Assembly (NCBI RefSeq): GCF_005233515.1 | Contig: NZ_QFZZ01000001.1 | Location: forward strand, 525,320 to 589,319 | DNA from: Pseudomonas sp. CFBP13508 | GTDB taxonomy: Bacteria; Pseudomonadota; Gammaproteobacteria; Pseudomonadales; Pseudomonadaceae | DNA: 64,000 nt | Direction: 5' to 3' | Part shown: in pieces, positions 30,492 through 38,670 of the stretch | How positions within the stretch are numbered: position 1 is the first letter of the stretch | Layout: each line of letters starts with the position of its first letter | Translations under genes and position numbers: made by a program | The notes under the pieces: generated by a model | Seen by the model: the letters and a program-made list of their open reading frames with translations, nothing else | Told to the model about the DNA's origin: nothing | Database searches by the model: none

Positions 30492-31427
30492 TCAAACCGG
30501 CGGCAAATCACCACTGCCGATTTGCCGTCGTATCTGATCATGCAGCGTCTGCATGTGCGGGCAATGCAATGCCAGTTTGCGCGGACGGTAACCGCGATGG
30601 AACAACGCCAGCCATCCCCCGCAATTGTCATGCGCCGGCGCCAGGCCGGTGAAAGCGAAACCGATGGCGTTCAGGCTGTGCAGGTCCCCGGCAAAGTGTC
30701 GCGACAGCTGCAGATGAATCGAAATCAGCCAATGCCTGGGTAATGCTCTGAGCTGGCTGAGCAGTTCCGGGTCGAGTTTCTCCAGCAGCATTTCATGGCG
30801 ATTGCCATGTTGTTCGACCTGGACCGAGGCCCCGCGCCAGCGTGTAGCGCCGGCCCCGACACCGAATACGTCCGCCAGTCTGTGCATGAACGTACGGCAG
30901 CTGGGGGGCCACACCTGCGCTGGCAGTGGTCGCTGATAACCATCGATGGCGCGAACGCCCACCACGATCGACTCTGGCATCTTGCAGCCGAAAGGTGAGC
31001 GGACGTAATCCGGGAGCAGTCCGGTGTTATGAAAACCGAGGTTGAGGGCCATGCGTTGGGTGTAAGGGTGATGGGTCACCTGTTTGATCGAAACGCTGCG
31101 ACAGCCCAACGCCTGCGCGTGAGTGAGCAGTTGCTCGCCCAGCCGCGTGGCAATGTTCTGCCCGCGTGTGTCGGGATGTACGGCGCTCAACGCCAACTCG
31201 GCGTCGTGCGCTTTTTCGCTCTGCCGATACAAGGTCGCATGACCCCGGATCCGCTCGCCCTCGACTGCCACCAGTGAATGCCAGCGTTTATCCGCATGGT
31301 TCTGGTTGATCAGACAGGGCAGATACACGTCGATCTTCAGGTAACGGTCGCCATAAACCTCGCGAAACAGTTCGCTGACAGCAACCGCGTCGCTGTCACG
31401 GTAATTGCGCAGGACCAAAGATTCCAT
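30492..31427 (-). CDS. GNAT acyltransferase with C-terminal extension, end of the LuxC/LuxE-like operon
   Basis: The 311-residue product has an N-terminal GNAT domain: the acyl-CoA loop is HPDTRGQNIATRLGEQLL (residues 84-101), followed by KQVTHHPYTQRMALNLGFH (115-133). GNAT proteins transfer an acyl group, usually acetyl, from acyl-CoA to an amine. Residues ~165-311 form a further region with a GNAT-like ending (IGFAFTGLAP), possibly a degenerate second domain. The start at 31427 has AGGGAGG upstream and lies inside the end of the adenylation gene (32-base overlap), so translation is coupled. It probably modifies the operon product or an intermediate. Confidence 0.75.
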   Translation of the reverse strand: MESLVLRNYRDSDAVAVSELFREVYGDRYLKIDVYLPCLINQNHADKRWHSLVAVEGERIRGHATLYRQSEKAHDAELALSAVHPDTRGQNIATRLGEQLLTHAQALGCRSVSIKQVTHHPYTQRMALNLGFHNTGLLPDYVRSPFGCKMPESIVVGVRAIDGYQRPLPAQVWPPSCRTFMHRLADVFGVGAGATRWRGASVQVEQHGNRHEMLLEKLDPELLSQLRALPRHWLISIHLQLSRHFAGDLHSLNAIGFAFTGLAPAHDNCGGWLALFHRGYRPRKLALHCPHMQTLHDQIRRQIGSGDLPPV

Positions 31428-32706
31428 CAGACACCTCCCTGTCATTCCGGTCATAGCAGCGCAGATCAATCACCCGCAGTCGTTTGCCTGCGCGAGGATG
31501 ACGTGCGAGATCCTCGAATTGGCAGCTTTGAATACGCAACGCCAGTAACCCTGCGGCCTGCAGGGGCAATATCCCGGGGTAGAGTTCGATCAGTCGCGCT
31601 TCAAGCTGGCCGAGCCTGCAGATCGAGCGTTCGTTGATCACGCATTTGAAGGTCAACACATCGCTGCCGTCGGCCTGCTCGATCAACAACTGCCAGTCGT
31701 TGCTGCCCGTGATGCATCGCACGGTTTCGCCGATTTCATCGGTTATCAGCGACAGAATGCCGACCCGAACACGCTGGCTGCTGGCGCTGCGGCCTTTCAA
31801 GGCGAATTTGCGTTGCGCGGTTCCAGCCGGTTCGCGCCAGCACGCCAGATCACCCACGGGATAGCGGATCAGCGGCATCAGGCGCCGATGCAGATTGGTC
31901 AACACCAGCAGACCTGTTTGCTCGCAGGCCTCGATCGTTGCGCCGCTGTGCTGATCGACAATCTCCAGCAGGACGTGGCCGTCGGGCGTGCGATGTTCGC
32001 CTTCCATGCAGTCACGATGACTGGCACCGATAAATCCACCGTCGACGCTGGCGTAACCGATCGAGGCAATGCGCGCGTTGGGCAGCACTTGCTCAAGGAG
32101 TTGGCGCTGTGAGGCAAACAGGCTCTCCCCGCCGTAAAGCACGGTATCAACCAACGGTAACGCAAGGTTGCGTTGCTTGAGCCAACTGGCGAAGGTCAAT
32201 AGTTGCGCTGGCACGCCAGCCAGCACGTTGATCCGGTGCTGGGCGATGGCATCGGCCAACTTCAGCGGATCGACCTCACCGGTAAACGGAAACTCGGTGA
32301 TCGCTGTTTCAACATGGGCCAGCGAATCATGGATAAACAGAAAACTGGCGTACAGGTCGCCAGCGAAAAACAGATTGGCGACACGGTCGCCAGGGCTGAA
32401 TTGACCGCTCAGACTGCGGCCGAAATCTTCGACCGTGCGTTGCCATTCAGTGCGGGTATAGACCGAAAGCCTGCCGCCGCCGGTGGAGCCACCGGTCTTG
32501 AAGACCAAGGCGTGTTCAATGGGAGCTGTCAGTACCGGCCAGTGCGCCAGATCCGCACTGTCTTTCCAGAAATCTGCCGGATCAAGCAACGGTAATTCGC
32601 ACAGCGAGTTTATTGCCTCGGGAACATCGGCGAGGCTGTTCTTGTAGTAGGGCGAATGCTCACGGGCATAACCCGTCAATTCGCTAATCGGGTCGGTTGT
32701 TTTCAC
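31396..32706 (-). CDS. PaaK-like adenylate-forming protein, stand-alone
   Basis: The 436-residue product belongs to the phenylacetate-CoA ligase/LuxE branch of adenylate-forming enzymes. The phosphate-binding loop is FKTGGSTGGGRLSVYTR (residues 69-85); VDTVLYGGESLF and RYPVGDLACW correspond to later core motifs. It would activate a carboxylic acid with ATP. It is clearly related to the C-terminal half of the upstream fusion protein: both share a NLFFxGxLY segment, VNVLxGxPAxL and a GKxLxVIDxR ending. The GTG start at 32706 is inferred from AAGAAG upstream and the 44-base gap from the preceding stop; an ATG at 32823 would lie inside that gene. Confidence 0.8.
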   Translation of the reverse strand: MKTTDPISELTGYAREHSPYYKNSLADVPEAINSLCELPLLDPADFWKDSADLAHWPVLTAPIEHALVFKTGGSTGGGRLSVYTRTEWQRTVEDFGRSLSGQFSPGDRVANLFFAGDLYASFLFIHDSLAHVETAITEFPFTGEVDPLKLADAIAQHRINVLAGVPAQLLTFASWLKQRNLALPLVDTVLYGGESLFASQRQLLEQVLPNARIASIGYASVDGGFIGASHRDCMEGEHRTPDGHVLLEIVDQHSGATIEACEQTGLLVLTNLHRRLMPLIRYPVGDLACWREPAGTAQRKFALKGRSASSQRVRVGILSLITDEIGETVRCITGSNDWQLLIEQADGSDVLTFKCVINERSICRLGQLEARLIELYPGILPLQAAGLLALRIQSCQFEDLARHPRAGKRLRVIDLRCYDRNDREVSDGIFGPAQLP

Positions 32707-32750
32707 GATGTATTCTTCTTGATTCGAATGAGCTGGCTCACGCTCGAACG

Positions 32751-35153
32751 TCAGCGGCGTGAGTCGATGACCAGCGGCGTTTTGCCGCTGTGTCTGTTTT
32801 GAATGAAATTCGCGGGCGAGCACTGCTCGATGCGCAGGACCAGCAGTCCGCTGTCGATGACGGTCATCAATGTCAGGTAATCGGCGAGACGGGTTTTAGC
32901 GATGTCTGCTGCGAGTTCGCAGCGCAGTTGCATGCGCTCGACGCCGTCAGCGCTGTGGTCCAGCTGCAACTGAAACGGAACTTGCAGCCGCGACGCCAAT
33001 TCGCTCAGGGAGATAAAGTCAGTGCCGATACGCAGCAACCTGCCGTGGCGTTGCAACAGTTCGAAGCGAGGGGACTTCAGCCCACAGGCGCAGGCGCCCG
33101 GCAGCCAGCGCCCGGTGTCGCCAATCTCATAACGCTGCACGCGTTGGCCACCGTCGCGGGCGAGCGAGGTCACCAGCAGCCGCCCCACCTGATCACCCGC
33201 AACCGGCACATCTTCTTCGAACGCAACGATTTCCAACTGCTGGATATCGCTCATCAAATGGAAAACCCCATCGGCCGAAGCCTGGCAGGCATGGCCAAGT
33301 GGGCCGGCATCGACGCTGCCGTAGATCGCCGAGCGAATCGTCGATACGCCACAGCGGCGCAGCAATGCCCGGTTCTGCTCGCTCAGGTGCTCGCCACCCA
33401 AAAAGACTTTTTCGACCCCACCATAAATGCGCAGACACTCCTGCTCGTTGAGAAACAGGCGATGCAGCGTGGCTGGCATACCCACCAGCACGTTGACCCG
33501 CTGATCGATGATCAGCTGGGCAATCTCACGATAATCGTCATCTGTAGGAGCGGCCATGGGCAGGTGCGTCACCTCAAGCAGTTCCAGCGCTTTGCTGAAG
33601 CTGAGAAAACCGCCATACAGCCCGCCGCAGAAGAACAGGTTCATGACCCGATCCCGCGCCGGATCAAGGCCACCGGCGAACAGACCGTCTGCGGTTGCGC
33701 GCATTTGCCGATCGAAGTCGCGATAACTGTAGCCGGCCAGAGCAGGGGTGCCGCTGCTGCCTCCAGAACGGAAATACAACTGCGCCTGATCGTTGATGGG
33801 CTGGGCGACGAAGGCCTGTTTGTCCATGATCGCAGTGCATGGCTTCGCTGGTAACGGCGCTGAATCGAAACTGGCCTGATTCGACAGATGCGTGGCCTCC
33901 AGACACACCGATACGCGTCGACTCAGGCGTTGCAGCGCGTAGACGCCGTCATGGGGTTCGCCTGCGTAACCGTCGTGAATGCCGCTGATCGGTGCGATCC
34001 GCGTGACCCCGGCAGCGATCAGCGCATGGCAAAGCTCGACAATGCGCGGTTGAGCACACGCCAACGCACAACTTTGCAGCACATTGCGCCACGGCAGCAG
34101 GGTGGCGCTCAGCAGCGCCTGCGGCACTGGATGCAGCAGTACGCTGCGAAACAGCGGTGAAGGCGCAAGCTGCTGGTCGTGCGCCCAGATCACCCGCCAG
34201 CCCGCGCCGTTCCAGACTTGCCCGGTGTGACCGGCGAAACTCTGGCCGAGGCGGGCCATCTGCGTGTGCGTGGTAATTTGCGAGGCCTCCTGGATTGTCG
34301 GTACCAGTGCCGGCCATTGCGCGGCGCGTCGTTGCAGCGCCTGCGCCAGGCGTTCTCCGATATCGCGCAACACCTGCGGATCATCGCTGTCGACCAGCAG
34401 CCATTGCGGGCTCGAGCAGGCCTGCTGATCCAGTCGGCAGACTTCGTCGGCGACGGCATCGAGGGTTCGCGGCGTCGCAGTTTCTGCACAGAGATACACA
34501 AAGCTGATGCGATGCCCCCAATCGATCCAGCGACAACCCGGCGCCAGCTGTTGCCGAATCGCTTGCAACGCCGCTTCGCCACCCCATGCCGCAACACCGT
34601 TGGCGTGCTTGCACAATTGGCCGATCTGTTCGGTATCAGCCGGGACGACTGCGACGTAACCGGCCAGGTGTCCGCTCGGATCACAGTCCACCAATGCGCT
34701 GAGCAGTCGTGCCGTCAGGCCCTGATCGCTGCGGCTGGGGCGCAGCCAGTTGATGTTGCCGGCGAGCAGACTCTCGACCACCGCACAAAAGGCCAGCAAC
34801 GGCGCGTTGGCGGGAGTGATGTGCACCACCAGCCCGAGTGGGCGCCACGCTTCGAAGCGCGGCTGGCGATAATCGATGCGACGCAGAGAGTCGGGATCGG
34901 CGCCAAGTTCGCGCTCGCGTTTAGAGATCAAGGCCTCGGGCCGGCAGAAATCCATCAGGGCCTGACGCTGCTCGTTGTCGAGGGGCAGATTCGTCGGTGC
35001 GCTACGCAGTCGGTCGGTAAACCTCGCCACTGCCTTGATGACCTGGCTGCTGTCGATTGCCGTCGCCAAGAGCTGCGGCAACTTTTGTTGCAACTCTTGC
35101 AGCGCTTGGTCGAGTTGGTAAACGTCGTGCAGTTGTCCATTGAGCAAATACAT
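32751..35153 (-). CDS. LuxC-like acyl reductase fused to a PaaK-like adenylation domain
   Basis: The 800-residue product joins two enzymes. Residues ~1-425 resemble LuxC, the acyl reductase that makes aldehydes from activated acids: VVHITPANAPLLAFCAVVES (109-128) is the nucleotide-binding region, and LDQQACSSPQW (241-251) holds the likely catalytic Cys246. Residues ~430-800 are a PaaK/LuxE-type adenylation domain with the loop YFRSGGSSGTPALAGYS (460-476), NVLVGMPATL and RYEIGDTGRW. The start at 35153 is 1 base after the LuxE-like stop (TGATATG). The protein could both activate and reduce an acid. No luciferase genes are nearby, so the aldehyde must serve another purpose. I know of no characterised protein with this exact architecture. 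Confidence 0.82.
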   Translation of the reverse strand: MYLLNGQLHDVYQLDQALQELQQKLPQLLATAIDSSQVIKAVARFTDRLRSAPTNLPLDNEQRQALMDFCRPEALISKRERELGADPDSLRRIDYRQPRFEAWRPLGLVVHITPANAPLLAFCAVVESLLAGNINWLRPSRSDQGLTARLLSALVDCDPSGHLAGYVAVVPADTEQIGQLCKHANGVAAWGGEAALQAIRQQLAPGCRWIDWGHRISFVYLCAETATPRTLDAVADEVCRLDQQACSSPQWLLVDSDDPQVLRDIGERLAQALQRRAAQWPALVPTIQEASQITTHTQMARLGQSFAGHTGQVWNGAGWRVIWAHDQQLAPSPLFRSVLLHPVPQALLSATLLPWRNVLQSCALACAQPRIVELCHALIAAGVTRIAPISGIHDGYAGEPHDGVYALQRLSRRVSVCLEATHLSNQASFDSAPLPAKPCTAIMDKQAFVAQPINDQAQLYFRSGGSSGTPALAGYSYRDFDRQMRATADGLFAGGLDPARDRVMNLFFCGGLYGGFLSFSKALELLEVTHLPMAAPTDDDYREIAQLIIDQRVNVLVGMPATLHRLFLNEQECLRIYGGVEKVFLGGEHLSEQNRALLRRCGVSTIRSAIYGSVDAGPLGHACQASADGVFHLMSDIQQLEIVAFEEDVPVAGDQVGRLLVTSLARDGGQRVQRYEIGDTGRWLPGACACGLKSPRFELLQRHGRLLRIGTDFISLSELASRLQVPFQLQLDHSADGVERMQLRCELAADIAKTRLADYLTLMTVIDSGLLVLRIEQCSPANFIQNRHSGKTPLVIDSRR

Positions 35154-35154
35154 A

Positions 35155-36285
35155 TCAGTGACTTCCCAATAATTCGGCGGCGGCCATTGCACAGCTCCTG
35201 CCCGCCGTGGTGCCGGCGCGGCCGTGCAGTTCGAACCAGTCGCTGGTCAATCCGCAGCCGCAGCTTGCGCCCGGGTGCAGCGTGGCCAGGTCGCTCATGA
35301 CCACGGCGTGGGCCGGGCTGGAGGTGATATAGGGCGAGACGAAGCCGAGCAGGCCTGGTTGGCCATGGGGCAGCAGGGAAAAATCTACCGGGTCGCGAAT
35401 CAGCACCCGCGAATACACCGGCACATGAAAGCGGTGCCGGGCGCATTCGATGTAAGGCACCGCGTGTTCGACAGCGCCATAACCGTCGCGGCAGCGGCCG
35501 GGTTCGATGCCCAGTTGCCGATGGATATGTGCGTAGAACTGCTGTTTGGGAATTTCCTGCGTGGTCTGGTTTTTCCAGCCACCGCCAAAAAACGCCAGTG
35601 AACCGGCGGGCAGTTGCAGGTCCTGCACAGCGGTAGCCTGCATGCGTTGCAGCGCCTGCCAGAGAAACGCCGGGAAGCCGAAAATCCTTACCGGCAAACC
35701 TTCTTCAGCGAATGACTGCAACGCGGCGATGACGCCGAACACGTCGAACTGATGGCCGCTACCGGTGCTGCGCAAGGCATAAACCACGCGATTGGCCGGG
35801 GCGAACTGACAGAGAAACTGGTCGGTGAACGACGTTCCCAGGGTAATGCGCCCCTCAGGCTCATAGCTGAGCAACAGGTAATTGCACGGCGTATCGGGAG
35901 TGTCCCAGCCGTAGTGGCGAAATATCTGCGCAACCATGAACTGCGCCCGAGCAAGACTGCGTTCGTCGTAACGCATGCGGCTTTTCTGCCCGCTGGTGCC
36001 TGATGAAGTCAGTTCGAGGGCGTCCGTCCCCGTGCTGCTCAGCAGCAGGTGTTGCTTGAAGAAACTGGCAAAGATCGGCGGCAGACGCGACCAGTCATCA
36101 AGGCTGTCGAGATCCTTCGGCGCCAGTCCATGAACGCTGAGCCAGTGGGCGTAACCCGGGGTGTGATCGCAGTGAAAGCGGCTGATTTCAGCCATCGCCC
36201 GATCAAACAGGTCAGCCGGGGCGGAATCAGCGCAATAGGGGGCCGTCAACGCGCAGAGCGCGTCGGCAAAGGGCAAGTCGATCAT
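35155..36285 (-). CDS. LuxE-like acyl-protein synthetase
   Basis: The 376-residue product matches the LuxE family, which activates a carboxylic acid as acyl-AMP and then carries it on a Cys before handing it to LuxC. The ATP loop is LELTSSGTSGQKSRMRYD (90-107); FFGGGWKN (232-239), DGYGAVEHAVPYIE and SDLATLHPGASCGCG follow. Near the C-terminus, GRSCAMAAAELL places Cys365 where luminous-bacterium LuxE has its acylated Cys364. The likely start is ATG 36285, with AAGGAA upstream, 9 bases after the exporter stop. TTG 36288 is an alternative. Confidence 0.85.
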   Translation of the reverse strand: MIDLPFADALCALTAPYCADSAPADLFDRAMAEISRFHCDHTPGYAHWLSVHGLAPKDLDSLDDWSRLPPIFASFFKQHLLLSSTGTDALELTSSGTSGQKSRMRYDERSLARAQFMVAQIFRHYGWDTPDTPCNYLLLSYEPEGRITLGTSFTDQFLCQFAPANRVVYALRSTGSGHQFDVFGVIAALQSFAEEGLPVRIFGFPAFLWQALQRMQATAVQDLQLPAGSLAFFGGGWKNQTTQEIPKQQFYAHIHRQLGIEPGRCRDGYGAVEHAVPYIECARHRFHVPVYSRVLIRDPVDFSLLPHGQPGLLGFVSPYITSSPAHAVVMSDLATLHPGASCGCGLTSDWFELHGRAGTTAGRSCAMAAAELLGSH

Positions 36286-36294
36286 CAATGTTCC

Positions 36295-37542
36295 TTATTG
36301 AGGCGAGGCGACATCCGGCGTGGTGGTTTGCAGCAGTCGGTACACCATGGGCAGACACATCAACCCGCCGAACGCGGCCCAGAGAGCGAAGTATTCAAGA
36401 CGGCTGCCGCCACCGATGGCCGCGATCAGCGAACCGCCAAGTCCCATGACGGCGATCGAGATCATGCCTGTCAGCGCCGACACCAGGCCTTTGCTGTCAT
36501 CGCTGGAAAACAGCGCAATCCGATACACCGCCGCGTTGCTCATGCCCAGCCCGACGGCGTACAGCGCCAGGCTGGCGACCACCGGCCCAAGCCCCTCGCC
36601 GAGCAAGGCGCATGCCGCCAACAGCAGCAGGCCCAGACAGAACGGCCAGAGCGCCAGTTGAATCAATTGCTGCAATGTATGGGTGCGCAGCACGCGATCG
36701 AGAAGCAGGTTGCCGGCAATAACCGCGGCGAACACCGGAATCTGCCACAGGCCATATTCCAGCGGCGTCAGCTCCAGAACCCGTACCAACAGCAACGGTG
36801 CCAGGCCAATCCAGGCAATCAGCGGCAGACTCATAAGGCCCAGCGCCAGACTGGCGCAGAGAAAGCGCGGATTGCCCAACAGCGTGCCATAGCGTTGCGC
36901 AGTGAGACGCCAGGAGAAAGACACTGTCGGGTTTCGATGCCCGTCGCGGCGCTCGACGCCCACGGTTTCCGGCATCCACAGCAACAGGCCGAGCCAGACC
37001 AGCGCCGCTGCGAAACCAAGCAGCAGAAAGATCTCCCGCCAGTTCAGCCATTCCAGCAGCAGGATGCCAAGCAGCGGCCCGAGCAGCGGCGACAACAAGG
37101 CGATATTCCCCAGCAGGGCCATGAGCCTGACCGCGTCGGCTTCGCAGAACACTTCCTGAAGCGCCGGGTAACTCACCGCGACGACAAACCCCAGGCCCAT
37201 GCCCTGCAACACACGTAACAGGTTGAAGGCTTCAATGCTGTCGCTGAAAAATGCTGCCACGCATGAACCACCGAACAGCGCGCTGCCGCTCAATAACAGT
37301 GGCCGGCGCCCGAATTGATCGGACAAAGGCCCGAGTAACCATTGCAGGCAAACACCGCCCAACAGATACAGATTGAACGCATTGGGCACATGCCGCGCGT
37401 GCGCCTCAAGTTCGCTCGTGACATCCAGCATCGCCGGCATGATCACGTCACTGCCCATATACGTGAGAAGTTCGAAAGTGGTCAGCGCCAGACAGAAACC
37501 TGCAGTCTGGCGGGGGCTGATGTTTATAAGTGTGCTCTGCAT
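36295..37542 (-). CDS. MdfA-like major facilitator exporter
   Basis: The 415-residue product is a 12-helix major facilitator transporter. It aligns from memory with the multidrug exporter MdfA: LQWLLGPLSDQFGRRPLLLSG is the motif A loop after helix 2, and helix 1 has FELLTYMGSDVIMPAML. Glu24 and Asp32 correspond to MdfA Glu26 and Asp34, the proton and substrate residues. MdfA-type pumps exchange protons for lipophilic or cationic compounds. It is the first gene of the LuxC/LuxE-like operon, so export of the pathway product or self-protection is likely. The start at 37542 is set by AGGGAT upstream. Confidence 0.87.
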   Translation of the reverse strand: MQSTLINISPRQTAGFCLALTTFELLTYMGSDVIMPAMLDVTSELEAHARHVPNAFNLYLLGGVCLQWLLGPLSDQFGRRPLLLSGSALFGGSCVAAFFSDSIEAFNLLRVLQGMGLGFVVAVSYPALQEVFCEADAVRLMALLGNIALLSPLLGPLLGILLLEWLNWREIFLLLGFAAALVWLGLLLWMPETVGVERRDGHRNPTVSFSWRLTAQRYGTLLGNPRFLCASLALGLMSLPLIAWIGLAPLLLVRVLELTPLEYGLWQIPVFAAVIAGNLLLDRVLRTHTLQQLIQLALWPFCLGLLLLAACALLGEGLGPVVASLALYAVGLGMSNAAVYRIALFSSDDSKGLVSALTGMISIAVMGLGGSLIAAIGGGSRLEYFALWAAFGGLMCLPMVYRLLQTTTPDVASPQ

Positions 37543-37842
37543 GAACATCCCTGTTTTAACAGCTGTGGAAAGTTCGCAGAGCCTAGGTGCAGACACGCGG
37601 CTCACCTAGCCGTTTGCTGCGTCAGCAGATTTCAAAAACTCTCGGCATGTTTACAGGGTCGGCGCAGCGCAAGAGGTGTTTGCAGTGGAGCGAGTGGTGG
37701 TGCCGTGCCTTGCGGTTGAGCCGCATGCAGCCAAAACGCTTCGGCGGCTGTAACATGACAGCCCGTTTGCAGCGACGCGTCCGCGCATCGGCAAGCGCAT
37801 GAACATGCGCACAGATCTATTCCAACGTTTCAGGAAACCGCA
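37543..37842. promoter_or_regulatory. Divergent promoter region of the exporter/LuxE-like operon
   Basis: These 300 bases separate the exporter gene from a small membrane-protein gene on the other strand. An inverted repeat CCTAGGTG...CACCTAG at 37582-37609 lies about 40-70 bases upstream of the exporter start, a typical position for a regulator site. No regulator gene is adjacent. No TAAAT-type PvdS site was seen on the exporter side. Confidence 0.45.
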
Positions 37843-38031
37843 ATGACCCAGAAGCAACGCTTGATTTATTCGATTCTGATCGCCCTGTCCGTGTTGGCGA
37901 TCATGCTGGGCCTGTCCTGGCTGCAAAATGCCGGGATGATCACCGAGAAGACCTTCCAGTACGTCGCCATCGGTGTCGCCGTGGTTGTGGTGGTGATCAA
38001 TGGTGTGATGCGCCGCAAGGTCAAGCCGTAA
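37843..38031 (+). CDS. Small two-helix membrane protein
   Basis: The 62-residue product has two hydrophobic helices (roughly 8-27 and 40-55, the latter IAIGVAVVVVVINGV-like) and a positively charged end (RRKVKP). The N-terminal charge pattern suggests both ends in the cytoplasm. No family is recognised. The start has CAGGAAACCGC upstream. The next gene converges on it 19 bases past its stop. Confidence 0.7.
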   Translation: MTQKQRLIYSILIALSVLAIMLGLSWLQNAGMITEKTFQYVAIGVAVVVVVINGVMRRKVKP

Positions 38032-38049
38032 CGGCGGGCACCCAGGGCC

Positions 38050-38427
38050 TCATTCGTTGTTGAGGACTGCTGCAGCCTGTGGGTGCAGGCTGTAACTCTT
38101 GTCGGCGTTGAAGGTGATCACGCCTTCGGCGCACAAGCGTTTAAGCACTTCGCGCACGCTCAGAAAGGACAGCGGCACATCGAGATCGAGCAATTGACCA
38201 TGCACACCGCGCACGCCCAGGCGACGATTGCTCTGTGCCGCCACCAGCAGGGCATCGATGACTTTCAGCCGAATCAGGCTGGTGCGCAGGCCGAAACTCT
38301 TCAATAACACGCGAATACGCTCATTGCCCGGACGCTCGCCGCGCTGAGGGAAACTGCCGGTGTGCGAACTCATGGATACGCCCTGTGGCGTCTGGCTACC
38401 GTCCGATGGTAGTTGCGAGTTGTACAT
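38050..38427 (-). CDS. Fur-like winged-helix regulator lacking the metal-binding half (PA2384-like)
   Basis: The 125-residue product matches the N-terminal DNA-binding part of Fur: KSFGLRTSLIRLKVIDALL and LSVREVLKRLCAEGVITFN (recognition helix and wing). It ends where Fur would begin its dimerisation/metal domain, and it has no His/Cys cluster. I recall PA2384 of P. aeruginosa, next to pvdQ, as a similar iron-responsive regulator; here pvdQ is also the divergent neighbour. It may control iron-uptake genes. The start at 38427 has AAAGGAG 7 bases upstream. Confidence 0.75.
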   Translation of the reverse strand: MYNSQLPSDGSQTPQGVSMSSHTGSFPQRGERPGNERIRVLLKSFGLRTSLIRLKVIDALLVAAQSNRRLGVRGVHGQLLDLDVPLSFLSVREVLKRLCAEGVITFNADKSYSLHPQAAAVLNNE

Positions 38428-38585
38428 GCGATTACTCCTTTTCAGAGCCAGATCGGGAAAGGTTTTGTTGCGCTCTCTAAACAAGACGTTTCAGCGCGAC
38501 AAATCATGAAAGAAAAGATGTAGAAATTTCGTCGCTAATTCGTCTCGGCCGTGTGATGACGACTTTGCCTGGATGGAATGCTCGC

Positions 38586-38608
38586 TAAATTTTTTTCATC
38601 AGTTTCGT
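38586..38608 (+). promoter_or_regulatory. Candidate PvdS-dependent promoter upstream of pvdQ
   Basis: GCTAAAT at 38584-38590 matches the -35 of iron-starvation (PvdS) promoters, and CGT at 38606 matches the -10. The spacer is 15 bases, one shorter than the 16 I recall as usual. It ends about 62 bases before the pvdQ start, and pvdQ is iron-regulated through PvdS in related species. Confidence 0.4.
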
Positions 38609-38670
38609 TTCTTCGACAGGCTCATTGCGCGTGGACGCGTGGGCAATTGACCTTTCGAGCAGGAGCGAGC

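Noticed and set aside
32707..32823. Earlier start (ATG 32823) for the stand-alone adenylation protein
   Set aside because: It would lie inside the preceding gene and adds residues outside the family; GTG 32706 with AAGAAG upstream fits better.
30492..37542. A bioluminescence (lux) operon
   Set aside because: luxA, luxB and luxD are absent and an exporter and GNAT gene are present, so light production is not supported.
37651..37926. Small ORF on the minus strand upstream of the exporter operon
   Set aside because: It overlaps the start of the 62-residue membrane-protein gene, has no binding site and no recognisable product.
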